From LD21 sp963715785 (GTDB lineage Bacteria > Bacteroidota > Bacteroidia > Bacteroidales > VadinHA17), in assembly GCA_963715785.1 (NCBI GenBank), contig OY970276.1, forward strand, positions 4,898,001-4,962,000: a stretch of DNA of 64,000 nucleotides, in the 5' to 3' direction. The translations under genes were made by a program, and so were the position numbers. Within the stretch, counting starts at the first letter, position 1, and every line of letters starts with the position of its first letter. Below, piece by piece: positions 9,594-17,562 of the stretch. Under the pieces are notes generated by a model that was given only the letters and a program-made list of their open reading frames with translations, was not told the origin of the DNA and searched no databases.

Positions 9594-10535
9594 TTATATA
9601 CTGTTAATATAATCCTGTATGCCATTTTCGATATTTACCCGGGGATTATAATTAAGCTTGTTCCTTGCCTTGCTGATATCTGCGTAGGTCACCATTACAT
9701 CTCCCTCCTGCATGGGCAGGTAATTAAGTATGGCTTTTCTTCCGGTGCTTTTCTCAAGAATAGAGATAAGGCCTGTCAGCGAAATTGTATTTGATTCACC
9801 CAGATTAAATATATCGTATCCTTTCAGATTTGTTATTGCACAATTTATTCCCTGCACAATGTCGGAGATATGCGTATAATCGCGCTGTGTAGAACCATCT
9901 CCAAAAAATGGAATTGGCTGGCCATTCAGTATTGCCCGGGAAAACTTATTGATAGCAAGATCCGGCCTTTGCCTGGGACCATATACTGTAAAGAATCTCA
10001 GACAGAATATCTCAAAATTAAAAAGATGATGGTAGGTATGACATAGCAGTTCTCCTGCTTTCTTTGTTGCAGCATAAGGAGAAATCGGATTATCGACGTT
10101 GTCTGTTTCAGAAAACGGAACCTTTTTGTTATTTCCATACACAGATGAGGAGGATGCAAAGATCATTTTTGTGACATTGCTTTTCCGCATAGCCTCGAGT
10201 ATGTTAAGGGTACCGGATACATTGACATCATAATATTCACGGGGGTTGGCGATCGAGGGGCGGACTCCTGCCTTGGCCGCAAGATGAACTATCAGCTCAG
10301 GTTTAAATTCTGCAAAACAACTATTAAGAAATGAAGCGTCCCTGATATCGCCTTCCATAAACCGGAAAGCAGGGTTCTGAAGGGCTTCCCTAATATTTCC
10401 TTCCTTTATTGTACGTTCATAAAAGGCATCAAAATTGTCGATACCCAACACATCATTTCCGGATTTGAGCAGCGAATCTGCCAGATTTGAGCCTATAAAG
10501 CCTGCAGAACCGGTTATCAGTATACGAATTGCCAT
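9594..10535 (-). CDS. NAD-dependent epimerase/dehydratase, probable UDP-glucuronate 4-epimerase
   Basis: A 313-residue extended SDR enzyme. GSAGFIGSN is the NAD-binding Gly-rich motif, and DNFDAFYERTIKEGNI after strand 2 resembles the UDP-glucuronate epimerase (CapI/WbpP-like) signature. SSSVYG and YAATK supply the catalytic Ser/Tyr/Lys set, and RFFTVYGPRQRPD is typical of UDP-sugar epimerases. It lies 43 bases downstream of UDP-glucose dehydrogenase, so the simplest pathway is UDP-Glc to UDP-GlcA to UDP-GalA. A UDP-GlcNAc(A) 4-epimerase is an alternative. Confidence 0.8.
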   Translation of the reverse strand: MAIRILITGSAGFIGSNLADSLLKSGNDVLGIDNFDAFYERTIKEGNIREALQNPAFRFMEGDIRDASFLNSCFAEFKPELIVHLAAKAGVRPSIANPREYYDVNVSGTLNILEAMRKSNVTKMIFASSSSVYGNNKKVPFSETDNVDNPISPYAATKKAGELLCHTYHHLFNFEIFCLRFFTVYGPRQRPDLAINKFSRAILNGQPIPFFGDGSTQRDYTHISDIVQGINCAITNLKGYDIFNLGESNTISLTGLISILEKSTGRKAILNYLPMQEGDVMVTYADISKARNKLNYNPRVNIENGIQDYINSI

Positions 10536-10578
10536 TGCCTGGAATATTTAATGAGTTAGTCTAAGTATTTTTCGGGTC

Positions 10579-11883
10579 TCAGATGCAAAAATATGCGAAG
10601 CCGTTACCGGTGACCTCATGTCTGCTGTAGATATTCCTTCCGTCGAACATCACCGCTTCATGCATAATCCGTTTCAGTGTCGGCCATGATGGTATCCTGA
10701 ACTCCTTCCATTCTGTAACCAGCATTACCGCATGTGCATCAATACATGCCTCATACATATCCTTTGCATACTCAACTTCAATTTTACGATTACGGCATTC
10801 CTCCATTGCCACGGGATCATAAACAGAAACAATACCACCAGCCTCTTTAATGAGGTCTATTAAAACCAAAGCCGGAGCTTCCCTTATATCATCTGTTTCA
10901 GGTTTGAAGGATAGTCCCCATATAGCTATCTTAAGGCCCCTTATATCATTGTTAAAATGGGTCATTAACTTATCGAAAAGGATCTTCTTCTGCAAATAAT
11001 TCACTTCTTCAACAGCTTCGAGTACCCTGAGTTTTTTGCCTTTCTGTATAGCAGTGTGGATCAGAGCCTTAACATCCTTTGGAAAACACGACCCACCATA
11101 ACCCACGCCAGGGTAAAGAAATTTATTTCCGATCCGTGAATCACTTCCTATGCCCTTCCTCACCATGTTTACATCAGCGCCAACAGCCTCACAAAGATTA
11201 GCAATATCGTTCATGAAGCTGATGCGGGTTGCCAGCATGGCATTGGCTGCGTACTTGGTCATTTCCGCAGAAGGGATGTCCATATATATAACCCTGTAAT
11301 TGTTCATCATAAAAGGTCTGTAGAGCCTGTCCATTATTTCCCTGGCCTTTTCCGAATCAGCCCCGACGACAACCCTGTCGGGTCCCATAAAATCCTTGAT
11401 TGCCGATCCTTCCTTAAGAAATTCCGGATTCGATGCCACGTCAAATTCTATTGACACTCCTCTAAGATCGAGTTCATGTCTAATTGTATCCTTTACTGTA
11501 ACGGCAGTTCCTACGGGAACTGTGCTTTTGTTCACCACCAGGACATACTTATTCATATGTCTGCCGATTTCTCTCGATACTTCCAGAACATGCTTCAAAT
11601 CTGCGCTGCCATCTTCATCAGGAGGTGTACCCACAGCAAGAAAAACAGCTTCCACGTCATCGAGGCACTCACGCAGAGAAGTCATAAAATGCAGCCTTCC
11701 GGCGAGAGCATTCTTATGTACCATCTCATCAAGGCTTGGCTCATAAATAGGTATTTTACCATTTATCAGGTTGTCTATCTTCCTGATATCATTATCGATA
11801 CAGGTGACATCAATACCCATCTCTGCAAAACAGGTGCCTGTTACAAGACCAACATAACCGGTCCCGATAATAGCTACTTTCAT
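10579..11883 (-). CDS. ugd: UDP-glucose 6-dehydrogenase
   Basis: A 434-residue enzyme of the UDP-glucose/GDP-mannose dehydrogenase family, at the usual length. The N-terminus GTGYVGLVTGTCFAEMG is the NAD-binding fold, KSTVPVGT and NPEFLKEG are conserved core motifs, and GYGGSCFPKD at about residue 260 carries the catalytic Cys. It oxidises UDP-glucose to UDP-glucuronate with 2 NAD+. With the adjacent epimerase it probably supplies a uronic acid to the polysaccharide. A UDP-GlcNAc or UDP-ManNAc dehydrogenase is less likely from the motifs. Confidence 0.92.
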   Translation of the reverse strand: MKVAIIGTGYVGLVTGTCFAEMGIDVTCIDNDIRKIDNLINGKIPIYEPSLDEMVHKNALAGRLHFMTSLRECLDDVEAVFLAVGTPPDEDGSADLKHVLEVSREIGRHMNKYVLVVNKSTVPVGTAVTVKDTIRHELDLRGVSIEFDVASNPEFLKEGSAIKDFMGPDRVVVGADSEKAREIMDRLYRPFMMNNYRVIYMDIPSAEMTKYAANAMLATRISFMNDIANLCEAVGADVNMVRKGIGSDSRIGNKFLYPGVGYGGSCFPKDVKALIHTAIQKGKKLRVLEAVEEVNYLQKKILFDKLMTHFNNDIRGLKIAIWGLSFKPETDDIREAPALVLIDLIKEAGGIVSVYDPVAMEECRNRKIEVEYAKDMYEACIDAHAVMLVTEWKEFRIPSWPTLKRIMHEAVMFDGRNIYSRHEVTGNGFAYFCI

Positions 11884-11890
11884 TATTTAA

Positions 11891-13102
11891 TTAGTTATTT
11901 ATAAATTGAATCATAATAACAACTGAATTATTATAGTCGAGGAGATCTTTTGCCCTTCTACAGCCGGTTTGAGCAATTAGTTCCGATCGCTCTTCATTAT
12001 CAATCATCCATTTTATCTTATGGGCTATTGACTCAGGATTTCCACTCTCTGCCATAACAAGGTCCACATCATCGGTAAAATATTTCTCTATATCGCCGAA
12101 GTTCGTAGACAGCACCGGTCTGCCGGTGGCAAAATACTCTCCTAATTTTGTTGGAAACCCAGCCCTTGTCTGTTTAGTCCCTTGTCGCGTTATAGCCAGT
12201 ATTTTACATTCTGAAAGATGCTTTTTCACCATTGCTAATTCCACCAGGCCGGTATAGGTCACTTTTTCAGATATGCCTAATTTCTGACTTTCAGTTTTAA
12301 GATCGGGAATAAGACTTTTGCCGAATGTAGAATCGCCTATTACCAGAAGGCTTACATCAGACATCCCGTTCTGAAGAATGCTTATAGCCTTGAATAAATC
12401 AAAAAGTCCATCCTTAATTGAAGGCGTACCACTGTATCCGACTGTAAAGATTTTTTGTTCCGGATTAGTTTTCCAGAATTCAAAATCAGTAAGGTTTGGC
12501 TGAACATAAATATCTTGCTCTTTAAAACCTCTTTTAAGATATTCGTTTTTGAGGAAGTGACTGAATACTATCAGTTTGTCAGACATCCTGTTCAGCCAGT
12601 AAAAATTAAGAAGAAATCCGTACCATTTTAACTTCCGGAAAATGGAGCCCTTAAAAATCGCTTTATCATAGAATTCGGGAACAAAAGTCACAATTTTTAT
12701 CCTGAAAAGTTTAGCCAGAAGATATATAGGGATGTTCGATTGAAATTCATTGTTATAGACGAGCAGGGTGGTTGTTTTTCTCTGTTTAAGAAGTGAAAAT
12801 AAAAGCTTGATCAGACTCAGGATGCTAAGGAACTCATCACACAGCTTCAGAAATATGTTTTCAGGCCTTTTTTTGAAGCTAAGGTAATTATACGGAACAC
12901 CATAATCAGTTATATTCCTTCTCTTGCCATTATTTGAATAATTTCCAAAGGCAAATCCCTTGAGCAGATAAACATGCACGGACAGATCATTACTGACTAA
13001 TCCCTTGCAGAAAAGATTTAAATAGTTTGCTCCGGCACCTCCGATCGGGAAATTGGAAGAGGTGATCAGAACAAATTTATGCTTTAATTTCCGTTGTTCC
13101 AT
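11891..13102 (-). CDS. GT4-family glycosyltransferase
   Basis: A 403-residue GT-B protein. The N-terminal domain has SSNFPIGGAGANYLNLFCKGL, with the Gly-rich acceptor loop. The C-terminal domain has GYSGTPSIKDGLFDLFKAI and a KLGEYFATGRPVLSTNFGD donor-site region. The start overlaps the end of the UDP-FucNAc epimerase gene by 19 bases, so the two are translationally coupled. In other loci a GT4 next to this epimerase transfers L-FucNAc, so it is a candidate FucNAc transferase (inference). Confidence 0.82.
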   Translation of the reverse strand: MEQRKLKHKFVLITSSNFPIGGAGANYLNLFCKGLVSNDLSVHVYLLKGFAFGNYSNNGKRRNITDYGVPYNYLSFKKRPENIFLKLCDEFLSILSLIKLLFSLLKQRKTTTLLVYNNEFQSNIPIYLLAKLFRIKIVTFVPEFYDKAIFKGSIFRKLKWYGFLLNFYWLNRMSDKLIVFSHFLKNEYLKRGFKEQDIYVQPNLTDFEFWKTNPEQKIFTVGYSGTPSIKDGLFDLFKAISILQNGMSDVSLLVIGDSTFGKSLIPDLKTESQKLGISEKVTYTGLVELAMVKKHLSECKILAITRQGTKQTRAGFPTKLGEYFATGRPVLSTNFGDIEKYFTDDVDLVMAESGNPESIAHKIKWMIDNEERSELIAQTGCRRAKDLLDYNNSVVIMIQFINN

Positions 13103-14214
13103 ATACTATTTAATTTGGTATTCCCGGAAATTAATTTCAATACCCTCCATGAAGTGTTTTCTATCGTATAATCCTCAGCAATTCTTTTATATCCTTTAGT
13201 GGTTTCAAATTCATTAATTACTATCTGTATACTGTTCAGAACAATATCAGGATCAAAACCAGTGAGTATAATGGTACCAGCATCCTGCGCCTCAGGCCGC
13301 TCCATTGACTGCCGGAGGGAAATTGCCGGAAAATTCAGGATGGATGATTCTTCGCTTATTGTTCCCGAATCAGACAATGTGCATAAAGCATTCATCTGCA
13401 GAAATACATAGTCGAGGAAGCCAAACGGTTTAAGGAATTGAATCAGAGGATTCATTTCCACCCCTTTATTCATTTCCAGTCTTTTACGTGTTCTCGGATG
13501 TGTCGACACAATAACAGGCATTCCGTAATCTTCAGCCAATCTGTTTAATACAACAAGAATTTTGTTCAGATTGATTGGATTATCAACATTTTCTTCCCGG
13601 TGGGATGAAATCAGAAAATATTTTTTTGCTTTCAGCGACAGGTTCTCAAGGGCTTTTGATTGTCTGATTTCAGGAAGATAAAAGTCGAGAACTTCCTTCA
13701 TTGGACTACCGGTCAGATATATCCTGCGGTGAGGAAGACCTTCAGAAAGAAGATGCCTGCGCGCATGTTCGGTATACACCAGGTTAAAATCAGAGATATG
13801 GTCAATAATCCTGCGGTTGACTTCCTCAGGAACATTAAAATCGAAACACCGGTTACCAGCCTCCATATGAAATACAGGAATATGCAATCGTTTTGCCATA
13901 TAAGCGGCCAGACATGAATTAGTATCACCGAGAACCAATACGACATCTGGTTTTTCCTGTCTTATGATCTTGCCCGACTTCTCTATTATGTCACCAACAG
14001 AGGATTCCAGTGAGGTAGTGTCAACATTAAGGAAATGATCGGGTTTACGCAGTCCCAGCTCTTTGAAAAACACCTCATTCAGCTCATAGTCGTAATTCTG
14101 ACCGGTATGGACAATAACCTGGTTCAGATGTTCGTCCAATCTTGCCATTGTCCGGGAAAGTCGGATTATTTCCGGTCGGGTCCCAATAAAAGTCATTACT
14201 TTAAGCTTGGTCAT
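13084..14214 (-). CDS. WecB-family UDP-sugar 2-epimerase, probable UDP-L-FucNAc-forming (WbjD/FnlC/CapG type)
   Basis: A 376-residue protein of the non-hydrolysing UDP-GlcNAc 2-epimerase family. Diagnostic motifs are FIGTRPEIIRLS at the N-terminus, HTGQNYDYELN, VLVLGDTNSCLAA, HMEAGNRCFD and SSHREENVD. The generic reaction is UDP-GlcNAc to UDP-ManNAc, but WbjB- and WbjC-type genes are present in the same locus (16524-17549 and 14297-15424). This copy is therefore best read as the third enzyme, which epimerises UDP-2-acetamido-2,6-dideoxy-L-talose to UDP-L-FucNAc. The choice between the two substrates is inferred from neighbours, not from the sequence. Confidence 0.82.
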   Translation of the reverse strand: MTKLKVMTFIGTRPEIIRLSRTMARLDEHLNQVIVHTGQNYDYELNEVFFKELGLRKPDHFLNVDTTSLESSVGDIIEKSGKIIRQEKPDVVLVLGDTNSCLAAYMAKRLHIPVFHMEAGNRCFDFNVPEEVNRRIIDHISDFNLVYTEHARRHLLSEGLPHRRIYLTGSPMKEVLDFYLPEIRQSKALENLSLKAKKYFLISSHREENVDNPINLNKILVVLNRLAEDYGMPVIVSTHPRTRKRLEMNKGVEMNPLIQFLKPFGFLDYVFLQMNALCTLSDSGTISEESSILNFPAISLRQSMERPEAQDAGTIILTGFDPDIVLNSIQIVINEFETTKGYKRIAEDYTIENTSWRVLKLISGNTKLNSIWNNGN

Positions 14215-14296
14215 ATAAAAGGATTAATAAATTAGATTCAGGCGTTTAACTTCAGCTGGTTAATCATTTCCGGAATAAGTGTAATATTAACACATG

Positions 14297-15424
14297 TCAA
14301 ACCTTCTCAAAATACGTATCCGGATCCTTTGGGTCAAAAAACTCATTTATCCAAAACAGCGTTATCAGCTCCTCATCTCCGGTATTGGTAATATTATGTG
14401 AATACCATACCGGCATATCGACAAATGAAGGCTGATTGCCATCCAGTTCGAACCGGAGCTTCTCCTTAGTTCCGATACGGCGAAGCTCTATGACGGCTTT
14501 TCCGCTTATCACAATAAACCGCTCAATTTTCCGGGTATGAAAATGGTTTCCTCTGGTTACACCCGGAAATGTTGTGGAGAACGAAAACTGGCCACCCAGG
14601 GAGGTTTTTATAGTCTCGGTAAACGCTCCTCGTTCATCTGAATTCTTTTTTAGCTGAGCAGGATAACGAAGAGAATGATCTAAATAACTCCTGAAGGTGT
14701 TAAACAAATTCACCTCAAACACGCTGTTCAAATCAGGAAAGCAATGTTCATCAAAGTAGATCTTTTTATATTTTTCAAGCAACAGCAGGATATCCGACAC
14801 TTTGTGTTCCGAAGTATACTGTACATTGTACCTTTCGGGTTCCGGGCCTACCGCATTGCTAATAATTTTCTTATAAAGGAGCTCTGTGAGCTCATTGACG
14901 TATATAAGCTGTAAATCTGCGTCTACGACTATTTTGGGCTGTTCGTTATGAGTTAACTGATAACTAAAAGTAGCTATTACAGAATTATAGAACGGATTGC
15001 CAAAAGGGCCGAAAACATTCGGAATGACAAAACCTGTGAATCGATTGCCGGTGCGTCGTGCCCATTGTTCCAGCAGCAGGCGGCCATCACGTTTTGATTT
15101 CCCGTAGGGATTATCTCTTTCTTCCTGAGTTGAAGAGGAAAACAAAACATGAGTACTCTTTCCGCTGGCTTCGAGTGCATCTATAAGTTGCTTAACCAAC
15201 CGGATATTTGTATCATAGATTACATCAGGATCGGAATGACGGTTCAGGGCAGCCAGATGCACTATCACATCGCACTCAGCTGCAAATTCTTTTAAACGGG
15301 TATCGTCATTAAAAAAATCGTCTGAAAAGGGCACCGTAGTTATTTCGTCATGTTTAAGATTAAGAAAATTAAACAGATGGGTCCCAATAAATCCTGCTTG
15401 ACCGGTTATTCCAACTTTTAACAT
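14297..15424 (-). CDS. UDP-2-acetamido-2,6-dideoxy-hexos-4-ulose reductase with C-terminal cupin (WbjC/FnlB/CapF type)
   Basis: A 375-residue two-domain protein. Residues about 1-245 form an SDR with GITGQAGFIGTHLFN, SSSTQE and an NPYGKSKRDG Tyr/Lys pair. Residues about 255-375 form a cupin with TRGNHFHTRKIERFIVISG. This SDR-cupin fusion is specific to CapF/WbjC/FnlB, the bifunctional enzyme that performs C3 epimerisation in the cupin and NADPH-dependent C4 reduction in the SDR, the second step toward UDP-L-FucNAc. The HFH metal-type residues of the cupin are intact. Confidence 0.9.
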   Translation of the reverse strand: MLKVGITGQAGFIGTHLFNFLNLKHDEITTVPFSDDFFNDDTRLKEFAAECDVIVHLAALNRHSDPDVIYDTNIRLVKQLIDALEASGKSTHVLFSSSTQEERDNPYGKSKRDGRLLLEQWARRTGNRFTGFVIPNVFGPFGNPFYNSVIATFSYQLTHNEQPKIVVDADLQLIYVNELTELLYKKIISNAVGPEPERYNVQYTSEHKVSDILLLLEKYKKIYFDEHCFPDLNSVFEVNLFNTFRSYLDHSLRYPAQLKKNSDERGAFTETIKTSLGGQFSFSTTFPGVTRGNHFHTRKIERFIVISGKAVIELRRIGTKEKLRFELDGNQPSFVDMPVWYSHNITNTGDEELITLFWINEFFDPKDPDTYFEKV

Positions 15425-15482
15425 GCTGTATTAATATTTATGCTGAGAAGAGCTTGATTTACATAGTGTCAGAAAGGCAAAG

Positions 15483-16478
15483 TTACCGTAATCCGAGGAA
15501 TATTCTGCGCAGGACTTTTGATTTTTCCAGGAATAGTTCAATGACAATGGGAATTCCCAGACCGAAGACAAGGCCTGCAGCGAACAATATAATCTGGCGG
15601 GATACTCCGAAATGCATAAGGATGATCCTGGAGCCTGCCGTTCCGAAAACATGATACAGGTATATTCCAAATGCATAGTATCCGATTTTTGAAATAAAAG
15701 GTATATTCTTTCTGATATAAAAGAAAAAAGTTATTCCCGAAACTGCTACAAGCAGACTTAAGAGTTTGTACTCATAGTCATTCATAGCTGCAGGTGAAAA
15801 CCAGAAATATTGCTGCACTGCAATTGAGAGAGTGAAAACAATAATGACAGGAAGTATTAGTATTTTATCAGTAAAGAGGCTTCCGAATCTCTTAATTCCA
15901 CAGCCAAGAATAAAGAAAGGCAAAAGGTTAAAGAAACCATTAATGCTGAATAAATTAAATTCGAATTCAGGGACGAAATTCCTGAGTAACACCGCTGTAA
16001 CGAAAATTACGAACCAGTTTCTAACTGAGGAGAATAGCTTTAAGTGATCGAGTAACCCGATCAATAAAAAAATCAAAAATATTGACTGCAGGAACCAAAA
16101 GTGTTCATAAGGGAAAATATAAATCTGCCACATATCAGATAATGGCATTTTAGTATTTGTTCCCGGTATAATATACTGAAGTAAAAAGTGGAGTGTTCCT
16201 ACCGATAGCAGTGGTAATAAAATCCGTCTGGATTTTCCTTTATAAAATCCAAACAGGCTCGAGTTTCCAGCTGGCCATAAAGAATAAACATATCCTGAAA
16301 TAACCGTAAAAAGGGGCATCCGTAAATATTCGAATGTGAAATAGAAATATCTCCAACCCGAATCTTCTGCCACTTTCATACCCGATACATTGCTTCCAAT
16401 TACATGACCGGCTACCATAAATATAATAGCAAAGCCTCTGAGAGTTTCAATAGAGAGATCCTTTTCCTTCTTACCCAT
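15483..16478 (-). CDS. Acyltransferase family 3 integral membrane protein
   Basis: A 331-residue polytopic protein with about ten hydrophobic segments. It begins KEKDLSIETLRGFAIIFMVAGHVIG; the R-G-x-A-I core and the His in the first helix are the conserved features of the acyltransferase-3 (OafA/NodX-type) family. The C-terminal end is basic (LEKSKVLRRIFLGLR). These membrane enzymes O-acetylate periplasmic or surface glycans. It is inserted among the three UDP-FucNAc genes, so an acyl group on the same repeat unit is plausible. Confidence 0.85.
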   Translation of the reverse strand: MGKKEKDLSIETLRGFAIIFMVAGHVIGSNVSGMKVAEDSGWRYFYFTFEYLRMPLFTVISGYVYSLWPAGNSSLFGFYKGKSRRILLPLLSVGTLHFLLQYIIPGTNTKMPLSDMWQIYIFPYEHFWFLQSIFLIFLLIGLLDHLKLFSSVRNWFVIFVTAVLLRNFVPEFEFNLFSINGFFNLLPFFILGCGIKRFGSLFTDKILILPVIIVFTLSIAVQQYFWFSPAAMNDYEYKLLSLLVAVSGITFFFYIRKNIPFISKIGYYAFGIYLYHVFGTAGSRIILMHFGVSRQIILFAAGLVFGLGIPIVIELFLEKSKVLRRIFLGLR

Positions 16479-16523
16479 TCAGATTGTCTATCACAATTTC
16501 AGTTCTCAGGCTTTTGGAAAATT

Positions 16524-17549
16524 TCAGGCAGAGACACCTATTTCTTCGCATATAAAGTCGAGTTTCATTAATAGTTTTTTTGTTTCCTCAATATTCAGAC
16601 GTTTAGTATTGTGAGAGGTATAATCTTCTGTCTGGGCGATCCCGGCTTCACCTTCAATAAAAAAACTATTATAATTGAGGTCGCGTGTATCTGCAGGAAT
16701 ACGGTAAAAATCACCCAGATCCTCTGCCTTAATCATCTCCTCCCTATTAACCAGAGTTTCATAGAGCTTCTCTCCATGACGGGTTCCAATGACTCTGATC
16801 GGATTATTAGCCTTGAATAATTCGAGCAATGCTTTTGCAAGTACTTCAATTGTGGCAGCAGGAGCTTTTTGTACGAATATATCACCCGGGTTGCCATGTT
16901 TGAAGGCAAAAATAACCAGATCCACAGCGTCATCGAGAGTCATCATATAACGTGTCATGTTCGGATCGGTAAGAGTCAGCGGATTACCTTGTTTAATCTG
17001 ATCAACAAAGAGCGGTATAACAGAACCTCTTGAAGCCATGACATTACCATATCTGGTCCCGCAAAACACTGAGCCTGTGCCCGCTAAGTCGCGCGACTTA
17101 GCGACCATTACTTTTTCGCTCAGAGCTTTCGACATCCCCATGGCATTTATTGGATAAACAGCCTTGTCGGTGCTCAATACAATAACACGACTGACTTTAT
17201 TTTCACGAGCGGCATTCAGGACGTTTTCACAGCCAAGTACGTTGGTACGGACGGCTTCCACCGGAAAAAACTCGCAGGATGGAACCTGTTTAAGTGCGGC
17301 AGCCTGAAAAACAAAATCGACTCCCTGCATTGCACTTTTGATACTTTCATAGTTCCTGACGTCACCTATGTAATATTTGATTTTACTGTTTTTATAATGA
17401 TTTCGCATATCATCCTGTTTCTTTTCATCACGACTGAAAATACGAATTTCCTTTATGTCTGTCTTTAAGATTCTGCGCAATACAGCGTTGCCGAATGAAC
17501 CTGTACCGCCAGTGATAAGCAGTGATTTTCCCGTAAATAGATTTTCCAT
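16524..17549 (-). CDS. UDP-GlcNAc 4,6-dehydratase/5-epimerase (WbjB/FnlA/CapE type)
   Basis: A 341-residue SDR of the polysaccharide-biosynthesis CapD-like group without transmembrane helices. It shows GGTGSFGNAVLRRIL, SRDEKKQDDMR (typical of the FlaA1/CapE short dehydratases), VLSTDKAVYPINAMGMSK with the active-site Lys region, and GTRYGNVMASRGSVIPLF. The family converts UDP-GlcNAc to UDP-2-acetamido-2,6-dideoxy-L-arabino-hexos-4-ulose, the first step to UDP-L-FucNAc. The CapF-like and WecB-like genes nearby complete the pathway. A PseB-type role is disfavoured because no Pse genes are present. Confidence 0.88.
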   Translation of the reverse strand: MENLFTGKSLLITGGTGSFGNAVLRRILKTDIKEIRIFSRDEKKQDDMRNHYKNSKIKYYIGDVRNYESIKSAMQGVDFVFQAAALKQVPSCEFFPVEAVRTNVLGCENVLNAARENKVSRVIVLSTDKAVYPINAMGMSKALSEKVMVAKSRDLAGTGSVFCGTRYGNVMASRGSVIPLFVDQIKQGNPLTLTDPNMTRYMMTLDDAVDLVIFAFKHGNPGDIFVQKAPAATIEVLAKALLELFKANNPIRVIGTRHGEKLYETLVNREEMIKAEDLGDFYRIPADTRDLNYNSFFIEGEAGIAQTEDYTSHNTKRLNIEETKKLLMKLDFICEEIGVSA

Positions 17550-17562
17550 AATCTGATAGGTT

